Source of the DNA: Bacteroidales bacterium
Lineage (GTDB): Bacteria > Bacteroidota > Bacteroidia > Bacteroidales > VadinHA17
DNA: 64,000 bases
Assembly: GCA_020201035.1 (NCBI GenBank)
Contig: JAIVHO010000002.1
Location: 1-64,000 of the forward strand
Direction of reading: 5' to 3'
Shown: piece by piece, positions 9,023-17,484 of the stretch
Layout: every line of letters starts with the position of its first letter
Numbering within the stretch: the stretch's first letter is position 1
The notes under the pieces: model-generated
The model's database searches: none
What the model was told of the DNA's origin: nothing
The model's input: the letters and a program-made list of their open reading frames with translations, nothing else
Program-made: the position numbers and the translations under genes

Positions 9023-9104
9023 TTCTTTCAGTTTTTATTGTTTATCCATTTTCAAAACAAATCATATAACTTTACTGTTCCAAAAACCATGCTAATTTTA
9101 TCCG

Positions 9105-9410
9105 GTGGTCTGCCCAGTCTGCCCCGGGGAGTCTGCCCCGGTTGGTTGCCCGGTTGGTTTCCCTGAGGCTGCCCCAATTGGCTGCCCGGTTGGCTGCCCG
9201 GTTGACTGCCCTGAGGCTGCCCCAATTGGCTGCCCGGTTCACTGCCCTGAGGCTGCCCCGGTTGGCTGCCCGGTTGGTTTCCCTGAGGCTGCGCCGTTTG
9301 ACTGGGTTTTTGGCTGACTTGGTGAACTGCCATGTTGGCTGCATTTCTGGCTGCCATAGTGAACTGCCATGTTGGCTGCATTTCTGGCTGCCATGGTGGA
9401 TTGCCTTCTC
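9105..9410. repeat. Low-complexity tandem repeat with 12-bp period
   Basis: About 25 units of a 12-bp motif built on GGTTGGCTGCCC / TGAGGCTGCCCC / AATTGGCTGCCC, ending in two longer 37-bp copies (GAACTGCCATGTTGGCTGCA plus TTTCTGGCTGCCATRGT). The tract fills the middle of the 582-bp gap between the 8.6-kb protein and the S41 protease. Because 12 is a multiple of three, frames of 70-120 codons stay open on both strands, but their products are pure repeats ([10 protein letters not shown] or [10 protein letters not shown] types) without domains, so I do not call a gene. The remainder (9411-9604) is AT-rich leader for the S41 gene. Confidence 0.85.
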
Positions 9411-9604
9411 AGGGGCTGTCATTTGTAGCAGCCTGCTTCCGGAGGATGCAGCGCGGACTAATGACGGAATATTTCATTTTATTTATTTATTATGTTCATT
9501 TAGGTAAAATTATAATTGAATATGCTAAAATTGTATTGTCTTTGGGCACATTTTTTGATATTGATTGTTATAGATTTATAATGTTGGACTAAGAAAATAA
9601 AGTT

Positions 9605-11083
9605 ATGATAAGATACAGATATTTTGTCGTGGGAGCCTTTCTTTTTATTACCCTTTTTGCCGGGTGCAAAAAGAAGGTTGAACCTGTGCAGAATGAACCT
9701 GTGCCATCTGAGATAAGCCGTTTTGTATGGAACGGACTAAATGATTACTATCTGTGGTACAAGGATGTTGATAAACTCTCGATGGATTATTTTGAAGATA
9801 CTGAGGGTTGGTACAAGTACCTCAACACTTTTGGCAGTGACCACGAAGGGCTTTTTTATGATCTTTTAAACCAGTATGGGATCATTGACAGGTTCTCATG
9901 GATAGTTGATGACTATGTAGCCCTGGAAAACTCCTTTTCCGGTATATCAAAGAGTACGGGGCTCGACTTCAGGCTGGTGAGGTTTTCAGGTTCAGATGAT
10001 ATCTTCGGCTATGTGCGATACGTTGTTCCTGGTTCTCCTGCCGACAATGCAGGGATAAAGCGGGGCGACCTTTTTATGGAGGTTGATGGTCAGCAGCTGA
10101 CACTTACAAACTATACTGATCTTCTTTTCGGCCAGGATGATTTTGTGCTGGGGATGGCGGAGTATAATGAGCTTCAAAACAGTATAGGATATAACAGTGT
10201 TGATCATTCACTTACAGCTGTTGAGCTGCAGGAGAATCCTGTACACTACAGTACTGTAATTGATATTGGAGGAGTTCCCACAGCCTATCTGGTCTATAAT
10301 TCCTTTACCTCAGATTTTGACTTTGATCTTAATGACCTTTTTGGGTCATTTGTCTCAGATGGTGTACAAAGGCTTATTCTTGACCTGCGATATAACGGCG
10401 GCGGTTCCATTCAGAGCTCAATTTACCTGGCAAGCATGATATACACCACTGAAACCAGCAAAGTGTTCAGCAAGGTTCAGTATAATGACAAGCTGCAAAG
10501 CTACCTGCAGAATGAATACGGAGCAGACTATTTTGACTATAATTTTGAGAATACACTATACGCTACGGACGAGCATGATGCTGCTGCTCTTAATTCATTG
10601 GGACTTACTGAAGTATATATTATTACGCTTAGTGGCACTGCCTCAGCAAGCGAACTTGTCATAAACGGTCTGGAGCCTTATATTGATGTTATTATTGCCG
10701 GTGAAACTACTACTGGTAAGAATGTCGGATCCATTACAGTTAAGGATTACACATCTTCAGGCACCATTAACCCGAACCATAAGTGGGCCATGCAGCCTAT
10801 TGTGCTGAAGATTGCCAATTCGGTCGGATTTGGCGATTATACATCGGGGCTGGTGCCTGATGTATCAGCTTCTGAAAATTATCTTAACCTGCTTCCATTC
10901 GGTGATCCTGAGGAGCCAATGCTCAAAACGGTTATTGAGTATATTACCGGCACAACAACAAAAAGCATCAGCGCCTGGCAGCCTGTTGAGGGTATCGATT
11001 ATGAGGTGGTTGCTGATTCAAGGGATTTAAGACCATTTAGCAGGGAGATGTATATTGAGAATTTCCCGCCATTAAAGAAATAG
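9605..11083 (+). CDS. S41-family C-terminal processing-type peptidase, lipoprotein
   Basis: A 492-residue protein with a lipoprotein signal ending LFAGC (lipidated Cys about residue 21), so it sits in the periplasm or on the cell surface. A PDZ-like segment (YVVPGSPADNAGIKRGDLFM) lies at about residues 140-160. The S41 catalytic core follows, with the serine in GTASASELV (about residue 347) and the general-base Lys in TTTGKNVGS (about 371). LILDLRYNGGGS is the usual strand-loop before the active site. The family trims exported proteins and peptides. It stands alone on its strand between a repeat tract and a converging HAD gene. Bacteroidota carry many such lipoproteins of unknown substrate. 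Confidence 0.88.
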   Translation: MIRYRYFVVGAFLFITLFAGCKKKVEPVQNEPVPSEISRFVWNGLNDYYLWYKDVDKLSMDYFEDTEGWYKYLNTFGSDHEGLFYDLLNQYGIIDRFSWIVDDYVALENSFSGISKSTGLDFRLVRFSGSDDIFGYVRYVVPGSPADNAGIKRGDLFMEVDGQQLTLTNYTDLLFGQDDFVLGMAEYNELQNSIGYNSVDHSLTAVELQENPVHYSTVIDIGGVPTAYLVYNSFTSDFDFDLNDLFGSFVSDGVQRLILDLRYNGGGSIQSSIYLASMIYTTETSKVFSKVQYNDKLQSYLQNEYGADYFDYNFENTLYATDEHDAAALNSLGLTEVYIITLSGTASASELVINGLEPYIDVIIAGETTTGKNVGSITVKDYTSSGTINPNHKWAMQPIVLKIANSVGFGDYTSGLVPDVSASENYLNLLPFGDPEEPMLKTVIEYITGTTTKSISAWQPVEGIDYEVVADSRDLRPFSREMYIENFPPLKK

Positions 11084-11260
11084 GGGTTGATGGTTTAATC
11101 CTGAAAATCTGACAAACATTATGTGACAGCCTGGAAAGCAGTCCCGGCTTCAGAATAATTAAGCAGAGTATTCCCTTAATTTTGGTATGTGCCGGGTAAC
11201 CGGCCCGGTTATCTGCACCGGAACCGGAGTATTTTTACTGTGAGATTTTTGTTACTGGTG

Positions 11261-11869
11261 TCAGAGGTTGTACCAGTCCGACTTATACCATGATCTTACA
11301 TCCACCGGTATCATCCCCGCCTTTTCAGCTGCCTCAATGCCAAGTTCACCATCCTCAAAAACCATTATTGATGAGGGGTTTATGTTCATCATTTCAGCAC
11401 ATTTCAAAAATGTTTCGGGGTGAGGCTTGTGGTTGGTAACATCGTTTGCCGTTACAATGATATCAAAATATTTTCTGAGTCCGGTAACTTCAAGAGTGCG
11501 TTCCACTGCCTCACGGTGACCACCGGTACCAACGGCCATTGGCAATGAATTATGGTATTTGCGTACTATGTCTGCTACAGGTTCCACAGCCTTTACCTGA
11601 TCCTGAATTGAGTAGAAGCCTTCATTTTTTTTAAGCAGGAACTCCTTTACATCAACCTTATCAGACATACCCTGTTCCTCAAGAAGTATTGATGCTATCT
11701 TCCACGCAGGAGTTCCTGTATGATTCCTGAGAAATGATGTCGTAAATTTTATTCCGAAATGGCCGGTGGCATAGATCCATGCTTTAACATGCAGTGGCAT
11801 TGAATCTGCGAGTGTACCGTCAAGATCAAATATCAACCCCTTTGTTTCTGGTGTTAATTCAAAATTCAT
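11261..11869 (-). CDS. HAD-superfamily phosphatase (beta-phosphoglucomutase / fructose-1-phosphatase-like)
   Basis: A 202-residue HAD hydrolase with all four motifs: FDLDGTLADS (nucleophile Asp and acid/base Asp), VGTGGHR (Thr/Ser position), KPHPE (Lys) and VFEDGELGIEAA (acidic pair). A small helical cap lies between residues 25 and 80. It should dephosphorylate or isomerise a small sugar phosphate. The subfamily resembles YqaB and beta-phosphoglucomutase; exact substrate unknown. It follows transketolase on the same strand but is separated by a terminator-like hairpin, so co-transcription is at best partial. Confidence 0.82.
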   Translation of the reverse strand: MNFELTPETKGLIFDLDGTLADSMPLHVKAWIYATGHFGIKFTTSFLRNHTGTPAWKIASILLEEQGMSDKVDVKEFLLKKNEGFYSIQDQVKAVEPVADIVRKYHNSLPMAVGTGGHREAVERTLEVTGLRKYFDIIVTANDVTNHKPHPETFLKCAEMMNINPSSIMVFEDGELGIEAAEKAGMIPVDVRSWYKSDWYNL

Positions 11870-11894
11870 TTTTATGATTTATTTCAATGATAAT

Positions 11895-11920
11895 ATAAAA
11901 GCCGGCTGTTGCCGGCCTTT
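11895..11920 (-). terminator. Terminator after transketolase
   Basis: On the - strand AAAGGCCGGC-AACA-GCCGGCTTTTATA forms a strong 6-8 bp GC stem followed by T-rich sequence, between the transketolase stop (11950) and the HAD start (11869). Confidence 0.65.
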
Positions 11921-11949
11921 ATTACTCCTGTTAATTGTTAAAGATTTGA

Positions 11950-13983
11950 TCAGAGGTTTAGAAATTCCTTTACCATGAGGTAAACATTTTCACCTGTAAA
12001 CCCGAATTCCTGATCAAGAACCGTGTATGGTGCTGAGTACCCAAAATGATTGAGACCATACACCATTCCGCTGTCCCCTGTGAGACCTCTGAGGGTTACC
12101 GGTAGACCTGCTGTTAGTCCGAATTTGGGAATGTCAGCCGGAAGCACCGAGTTCCTGTACTCACTCGTCTGGCGTGAAAAGAGTCCTTCCGATGGTACGG
12201 AGACAATCCTGATGTTCAGGTTATTCCTTTCACGCAATAGCGCAGCTCCCTCAACAAGTGTGGCTACTTCTGAGCCGCTTGCAAGCAGTATAACATCCGG
12301 TTTTTCTTTGCTCTCTTCAACTATATAGGCACCTCTGCTGCTCTTCAGCGCTTCTGTGAATCTGTCGCCGTTAGCGGGCAGGTCAGTGATATTCTGTCTT
12401 GAGAGAATAAGGGCTGTTGGTGTCGACTGGTTTTCCAGTGCCATTTTCCATGCTGCGGTTGTTTCTGCAGCATCTGCCGGTCTCAGTACCAGCATGCTGT
12501 TTTCACCCTTGTGGTTTTTGAGATGTTCCATCAGCCTGATCTGGGCTTCCTGCTCAACGGGCTGATGTGTTGGTCCGTCTTCACCTACCCTGAAGGCATC
12601 ATGGGTCCATACATATTTCACCGGGAGTCCCATCAGCGCTGCAAGCCTGACAGCAGGCTTCATATAGTCTGAGAAAACGAAGAAAGTGCCGCAAACAGGT
12701 ATTACCCCTCCATGCAGTGCCATTCCGTTCATTATTGCAGCAAGAGTAAGTTCTGACACTCCTGCCTGCAGAAACTGTCCGGTAAAGTCGCCTTTGGTGA
12801 AATGGCTTGTCTTCTTCAGGAAGCCATCTGTCTTGTCTGAATTGGCAAGGTCAGCCGATGATACTATCATGTTTTCTATCATTCCGGCATATTGCCCCAG
12901 TACAGTTGCTGATGCAGCTCTGGTTGCTACGGACGGTTTATGTTCAATTTTGCTGTAATCAATCTCCGGCAGTTCACTTACAAAAAAGCTTACCAGCTTA
13001 TCCTTTAGTGCAGGGTTTTTTGATGCCCACTCTTTTGCCTCCTCATTTATTAAAGCTATTTCCCTTCTTTTTTTGTCGAGAACATCAGTGTAAAAATCAG
13101 CAACATCATCGAATATTTTAAATGGATCTTCCGGGTCACCTCCAAGGTTTGTCACCGACTTTTCAAACGAACCTCCCGCAGCGCTTACCGGTTGACCGTG
13201 GGTTGATGTCTTGCCTTCAAAGCTGTTACCGTTGTCATCAACAAGTCCTTTACCCATTACCGTTTTACCGATAATAAGTGTTGGTCTCTCTTTCTCCTGG
13301 ATTGCATTATCCAGAGCTTTACGTATCTGATCCTGGTCATTGCCATTGATGGAAATTACGTTCCAGTTCCATGCTTTGTACTTGGCAGCGGTATCCTCGG
13401 AGGTCACTACACTTGTTTCAGTTGAGAGCTGAATATCGTTGGAGTCGTAAAACATCACCAGATTGCTAAGACCCAGGTGTCCGGCAATGCGGCCTGCTCC
13501 CTGTGAAATCTCTTCCTGAATACCCCCGTCCGAAATAAAGGTAAAGGTCCGGTGACTCATCCATTCGCCGAATCTGGCAGCAAGGAACCTCTCGGTAATG
13601 GCAGCACCTACTGCCATTGTATGTCCCTGTCCGAGCGGACCTGAGGTATTTTCTATTCTCCTTGCTACATCTGCTTCGGGGTGACCCGGTGTAGGACTGT
13701 CCCACTGTCTGAAATTCTGTAACTCTTCAATAGTGAAGTTATTTGTAAGGGTAAGGACAGAATAGAGCATTGGCGACATATGGCCTGGGTCAAGGAAGAA
13801 CCTGTCCCGGTTTATCCATTCGGGATTATCAGGATCAAACCTGAGATACTCTGAAAACAGGATATGGATAAAATCGGATCCTCCCATAGCACCTCCGGGA
13901 TGACCTGATTTTGCCTTTTCAACCATCGCCATTGACAATATCCTTATATTGTCAGCTGCCCTTTCATTAACATTTTTTGCCAT
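11950..13983 (-). CDS. tkt: Transketolase
   Basis: A 677-residue full-length transketolase of the non-oxidative pentose phosphate pathway, transferring two-carbon units between sugar phosphates with thiamine diphosphate. Visible motifs are KSGHPGGAMG (N-terminal substrate loop), FISDGGIQEEISQGA (ThDP/Mg binding region) and GEDGPTHQPVEQ (active-site loop of the pyrimidine domain). I start it at the ATG at 13983 (MAKNVNERAADN). The longer frame would use a TTG lying inside the predicted -7 promoter element. A terminator-like hairpin follows the gene. Confidence 0.95.
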   Translation of the reverse strand: MAKNVNERAADNIRILSMAMVEKAKSGHPGGAMGGSDFIHILFSEYLRFDPDNPEWINRDRFFLDPGHMSPMLYSVLTLTNNFTIEELQNFRQWDSPTPGHPEADVARRIENTSGPLGQGHTMAVGAAITERFLAARFGEWMSHRTFTFISDGGIQEEISQGAGRIAGHLGLSNLVMFYDSNDIQLSTETSVVTSEDTAAKYKAWNWNVISINGNDQDQIRKALDNAIQEKERPTLIIGKTVMGKGLVDDNGNSFEGKTSTHGQPVSAAGGSFEKSVTNLGGDPEDPFKIFDDVADFYTDVLDKKRREIALINEEAKEWASKNPALKDKLVSFFVSELPEIDYSKIEHKPSVATRAASATVLGQYAGMIENMIVSSADLANSDKTDGFLKKTSHFTKGDFTGQFLQAGVSELTLAAIMNGMALHGGVIPVCGTFFVFSDYMKPAVRLAALMGLPVKYVWTHDAFRVGEDGPTHQPVEQEAQIRLMEHLKNHKGENSMLVLRPADAAETTAAWKMALENQSTPTALILSRQNITDLPANGDRFTEALKSSRGAYIVEESKEKPDVILLASGSEVATLVEGAALLRERNNLNIRIVSVPSEGLFSRQTSEYRNSVLPADIPKFGLTAGLPVTLRGLTGDSGMVYGLNHFGYSAPYTVLDQEFGFTGENVYLMVKEFLNL

Positions 13984-14016
13984 TATATAAATCTTTGATT
14001 CTTTTAATTCAGATTG

Positions 14017-14048
14017 CAAAAATAGTAAAAAGAGAGCACGCCTGCCAA
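14017..14048 (-). promoter_or_regulatory. Promoter of transketolase
   Basis: On the - strand TTG (14046-14048), 21 bp and TATTTTTG (14017-14024) match the Bacteroidota promoter pattern. Its position about 35 bp upstream of the ATG at 13983 decides that start over the upstream TTG. Confidence 0.55.
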
Positions 14049-14085
14049 TAAAATATTGATCAGTGGAACTGTTTGAAAAGATAAT

Positions 14086-14679
14086 TTAAAGGGACTCGAT
14101 ACCCTTCAGGAGATCGGTTACTCTTGATATATCACTGATTATTGACTCTACGGATCTGGTGGCACCAGAGATAGCATCAATATTCCTTCCCGATTCAATT
14201 TTTTTATCTCCATTGTAACCCGTGAACTGTTTGAGCCAGCCTCTGGATGTTATCTCCATACCATGAGTTGCCTGATAACTAAGGATGTTGATTTTCTCAA
14301 CGGATACTGATTCCCCGAATATTATCATATAGTCAAAGTATTCAGATCTTTGAATCCCGTTTTCTCCTTTTCCTGTACTGCAGCCGCTGGCAGAGCAGGT
14401 AAATACCCTGCCGGAATAGATAAATCCCTTCTTTTCTCCATTTATTTTTATCACTGCAAAACGATCACCTGATCCCCCTCCGGAAATCATATTACCAATA
14501 TACTCAATTACAGGTACCCCCTCCTTTTTACCAAAGTGAGAGGTTACCTCCTTTTCAATTCTCTTTACGTAAGCATCAGGGAAACAGTAAGAGTCCGTTT
14601 CCGAATTGTTTCCGAAACTTACGGCTGCTCCGGAGTGCAGGAGCGCCAGAGTCATTATTATAATCAGGTTTTTTGCCAT
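14086..14679 (-). CDS. Exported FMN-binding domain protein
   Basis: A 197-residue protein with a cleavable signal peptide (about residues 1-22) and a C-terminal FMN_bind domain. The motif DAISGATRSVESI has the Ser/Thr-Gly-Ala-Thr sequence at which ApbE covalently attaches FMN in this family (as in RnfG/NqrC). A Cys pair (TCSASGCS) at about residues 95-101 is unusual and could be a redox disulfide. It likely carries electrons in the periplasm, but no Rnf or Nqr genes are nearby, so the partner is unknown. It follows the porin gene on the same strand at 122 bp, suggesting a shared transcript. Confidence 0.8.
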   Translation of the reverse strand: MAKNLIIIMTLALLHSGAAVSFGNNSETDSYCFPDAYVKRIEKEVTSHFGKKEGVPVIEYIGNMISGGGSGDRFAVIKINGEKKGFIYSGRVFTCSASGCSTGKGENGIQRSEYFDYMIIFGESVSVEKINILSYQATHGMEITSRGWLKQFTGYNGDKKIESGRNIDAISGATRSVESIISDISRVTDLLKGIESL

Positions 14680-14801
14680 TTAATTCATCTGTTATTGTAT
14701 TATTATACAGCATATTGTGGGTTGCCGCATATTGAAATGTGTAATAATTTTCTATATAGCATCGTGGTACTCCGACTTATGGCATTTTCACTAAAATACC
14801 A

Positions 14802-16007
14802 TCAGAACATTATACCTATACCGGCATTAAATGTTTTACTGAATGAACCGGCTGATTCTGGTTTTGTCAGCTGGATATCACACTTGATAACAGCTCCGTT
14901 GCTGAGTCTTATGCCTGCACCGGTTGTAATAATTGTTTTATGGTAGCTGTTATTAGCTGTTAATGACTCATCTACCCTGTGATGGGTATTATAGTTTGAG
15001 TAGCGGATAAAGGGAATAAGTTCATAGTCTGCTGCTTCAATGCTTCTGAAAAGGTTATAGGAAGCTTCAATGTAATATCCGGTCATCTGACTTCCGAGGT
15101 CGTTGGAAATGCCGGTCTCGCTAGTAAAACTGTTGTAACGGTCACTGTTTGATATAATAGTATAATATAGCTGACCTCTGAGACTTAAACCTCCCCTTGT
15201 AAACCTGCCGTCGAGCCCTGTCATGGCAATACCCACAATTGACGAATCGGCTCTGGCAAGTGCTGCTTCATCTTCCCTGCTGATACCGTTAAACAGGGAA
15301 GAGGATGTCTTGCCAAAATATCCTGAAACTCCAAGATTGAGTCCTCTTATGCCGAAGTATTCTGTTTTAAAGGTGAAGTTGGGATGGCTGATAAATGATT
15401 CTGCCCCTTTCTGCCGGCCTTTCCGTAAGCCGCTTGAACCATTGAGTGTCCCGCTTCCGTTATAACTGTTGAAACCGTTAACCAGATATGCCTGATACTT
15501 TATGGAAGGGGCAAGGAGCACACCGGTAAAACCAAAACCTATCTCTCTCCATGTGGTAGGTGCCAGGTAACTGTCAATCACGGGTCGTTCTACGCCATTA
15601 TAGGTGGTTGGTTCGTGGAACTCATTTATGATGCCCATAGGTATCAGCATAAGACCACCTCTGAAATTGATACCATCGGTTATCCTGTGCTGCAGAAACG
15701 CCTGTTCTACATATACCTCTGTTACATGCTCAAATTCTATCTCTGTGACAAATGATGTACGTTCAGAAAAGTTATAGCCAAAGAGCATTACCAGCCTGTG
15801 TATATCGAGCTTCCCGTTGTAGCGTGTATCACTGCCAAATGGCTGATTATAGTCTATCTGTGCATATCCGCCTATGGTAAGCCTTCCATCGGAAGCGAGG
15901 AGGTTATCGGCACTGTTGTTGTATAAACTGTTACTGTGCCCGCTTTCCTGTGCCGTGCTGATCAGTGTTGTCAGCAGGGCAATAATAAGAGTTGCTGTTT
16001 TTTGCAT
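14802..16007 (-). CDS. Outer-membrane beta-barrel porin
   Basis: A 401-residue protein with a signal peptide ending near STAQ. Its body consists of amphipathic strands with alternating aromatics (TIGGYAQIDYN, FNAGIGIMF), and the last residue is Phe, as expected for BAM-assembled barrels. It resembles the phosphate-selective porin O/P-like group of Bacteroidota without clear specificity. Segments such as GRQKGAESFISHPNFTFKTE look like barrel-plus-loop. It sits between the hemerythrin-LuxR regulator and the flavinylated protein gene, all leftward. A joint role in respiration of, or defence against, a small molecule is a guess. Confidence 0.72.
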   Translation of the reverse strand: MQKTATLIIALLTTLISTAQESGHSNSLYNNSADNLLASDGRLTIGGYAQIDYNQPFGSDTRYNGKLDIHRLVMLFGYNFSERTSFVTEIEFEHVTEVYVEQAFLQHRITDGINFRGGLMLIPMGIINEFHEPTTYNGVERPVIDSYLAPTTWREIGFGFTGVLLAPSIKYQAYLVNGFNSYNGSGTLNGSSGLRKGRQKGAESFISHPNFTFKTEYFGIRGLNLGVSGYFGKTSSSLFNGISREDEAALARADSSIVGIAMTGLDGRFTRGGLSLRGQLYYTIISNSDRYNSFTSETGISNDLGSQMTGYYIEASYNLFRSIEAADYELIPFIRYSNYNTHHRVDESLTANNSYHKTIITTGAGIRLSNGAVIKCDIQLTKPESAGSFSKTFNAGIGIMF

Positions 16008-16094
16008 TGTGATTATATTAAATTAGATTAATTAAAAACAATGCAAATCTACCCCGTCTGGCCGACAGATGAAATCCCTAAAAGTTGGTATTTT

Positions 16095-17120
16095 TCAGAT
16101 CAGATCCTCGCTCCTTATATCATCGGGGTTAATTATGCCCTCAATTATCGCATAAACGGTAATGCCGGGGATAGATCTTATGCCCAGTTTTGCGGTAATA
16201 TTTTTTCTGTGAGTTATCACGGTGTGGTTGCTGATAAAGAGTATGTCTGCTATCTCCTTTGTTGAATACCCTGTAGCTACCAACCTTATAATCTCCCTTT
16301 CACGCCGGGTAATGGCGCCCCGCTTTTCCCCGGTCTTTCTGTTTTTGCCCGGTGAAGTTTCAGAAGTGCGAATGTTTCTCCTTCCGGCCCTTCTTGCCGG
16401 TGATGATATATTCCCCTCTTCCGGTTTTGAACCGTATCTTCTTTCAATGGCTTTTACAGAGGGTACAAGAATTTTATCCTCAAGTCGGGCATGGTCGGTA
16501 ACATCTTCTTCGAATCTGGCAAGCGAAAAGAAAAACTCATTACATAAATTCTGATCATAACCCGGGCCGAGGTTTTTTATCAGCAGCATTCTGAGATCAG
16601 AAAGCTTTTCCTCAACATTTGAGTGTTCAGCCTCAAACCGGGATATTCTGTAACCGGAAGGGGTCTGTTGACCTGATGTCAGTTGAAGGGCATATGGGAA
16701 GACCCTTTTCTCCTCATCTTCGATATGGTCAAGCAACTCCTTCTTGTACTGTATATAAAATTTATTGATAAGGGAAAGATCAGAGCAGTTCTCCTTACAG
16801 ACAGACATCATCTTTCTGAACAAAAGGTCCAGCTCAGGCAGTATATATTCAATATAATAGTTGTGGGTTTTTCTAAGGTAGTCGATTATCATATCCGGCG
16901 CAAAGTGTGGTGTGTCAATCTCGGGATGATAATCCTTATGGATAAATATGTTTATTACCAGAAGAAAAAAATCAGGATTAATGCCACTCTCCGCACAGAT
17001 CGCTTCAACGTTCCTGACGCCGTCACCCAGGCCTGTTCCGAACCTGTTAAGCAGCGGAAGAATATTGTAGTCGGCTGCAATAATCTCCGATACAGTTGAA
17101 TTTTTATTAAAGAGTTTCAT
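16095..17120 (-). CDS. Hemerythrin-domain LuxR-type regulator with RIC-like N-terminus
   Basis: A 341-residue fusion protein. Residues about 1-60 resemble the N-terminal domain of the RIC/ScdA iron-centre repair proteins, but the usual Cys-Cys is absent (LLNRFGTGLGDGVRNVE). Residues about 80-220 are a hemerythrin-like four-helix bundle with His and acidic ligands (RKTHNYYIEYILPE, LLDHIEDEEKRVFPY, EAEHSNVEEKL, VTDHARLEDKILVP). Residues about 275-340 are a LuxR HTH (REREIIRLVATGYSTKEIAD, HTVITHRKNITAKLG). A di-iron site that senses O2 or NO and controls DNA binding is the natural reading. I start at the ATG at 17120 rather than a TTG 18 bp upstream. Known relatives occur in Bacteroides; target genes are unknown, the downstream porin/FMN pair being candidates. 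Confidence 0.85.
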   Translation of the reverse strand: MKLFNKNSTVSEIIAADYNILPLLNRFGTGLGDGVRNVEAICAESGINPDFFLLVINIFIHKDYHPEIDTPHFAPDMIIDYLRKTHNYYIEYILPELDLLFRKMMSVCKENCSDLSLINKFYIQYKKELLDHIEDEEKRVFPYALQLTSGQQTPSGYRISRFEAEHSNVEEKLSDLRMLLIKNLGPGYDQNLCNEFFFSLARFEEDVTDHARLEDKILVPSVKAIERRYGSKPEEGNISSPARRAGRRNIRTSETSPGKNRKTGEKRGAITRREREIIRLVATGYSTKEIADILFISNHTVITHRKNITAKLGIRSIPGITVYAIIEGIINPDDIRSEDLI

Positions 17121-17148
17121 ACGTTGATATGTCTGCAATTTTAAAATT

Positions 17149-17256
17149 ATTCTCCGGCTTCACCTTATTCTCCGGCTTCACCTTATTCTCCGGCTTCACC
17201 TTATTCTCCGGCTTCACCTTATTCTCCGGCTTCACCTTATTCCCCGGCTTCACCTT
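17149..17256. repeat. Six perfect-length 18-bp tandem repeats
   Basis: Five identical copies of ATTCTCCGGCTTCACCTT and a sixth with one change (CCCC for CTCC) occupy exactly 108 bp, 28 bp upstream of the hemerythrin-LuxR start and in the divergent gap before the PAS cluster (17121-17484). Near-identity of copies indicates recent expansion. Neither strand reads the repeat in frame with the flanking gene. Confidence 0.97.
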
Positions 17257-17312
17257 TAAGCAAGGTATACTGTGCCGGAACTTTAATTACGAATGAAATA
17301 AATATTGCTAAA

Positions 17313-17327
17313 TACGTTGCAAACGTA
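17313..17327. promoter_or_regulatory. Palindromic operator-like site upstream of the PAS cluster
   Basis: TACGTT-GCA-AACGTA is a perfect 6-bp inverted repeat with 3-bp spacer in the divergent regulatory gap. It has the size of a dimeric regulator site, possibly for the LuxR-type protein encoded next to it (inference). Confidence 0.35.
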
Positions 17328-17484
17328 AACTGTTTTTACTCAATTTGCATTATATTGAGAGTTGTTGTTTCTGCTTGTCTCAGCTTTTATCCATAGCAGG
17401 ACATAATGAACCTGAAAATGATATTAAAATTATATTTCTTTTTCAATGAAGAATCCGGACAACGATAACCAAAAAGAGGTTTAA

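Noticed and set aside
9052-9422. Two leftward frames with Gln/Pro/Gly- or Arg/Ala/Asn-rich repeats as possible surface proteins
   Set aside because: Their openness follows from the 12-bp period; neither has a signal peptide, and unit variants do not favour one frame.
11200-11240. Terminator between the S41 and HAD genes
   Set aside because: GGTAACCGG-C-CCGGTTATC can form a stem but the loop is too small and no T-run follows on either strand.
11950-14019. Longer transketolase start at a TTG (14019)
   Set aside because: That codon lies inside the predicted -7 element TATTTTTG, and the ATG at 13983 gives the normal family N-terminus.
17149-17256. CRISPR array
   Set aside because: Units are 18 bp and directly contiguous without spacers, and no cas genes are present.
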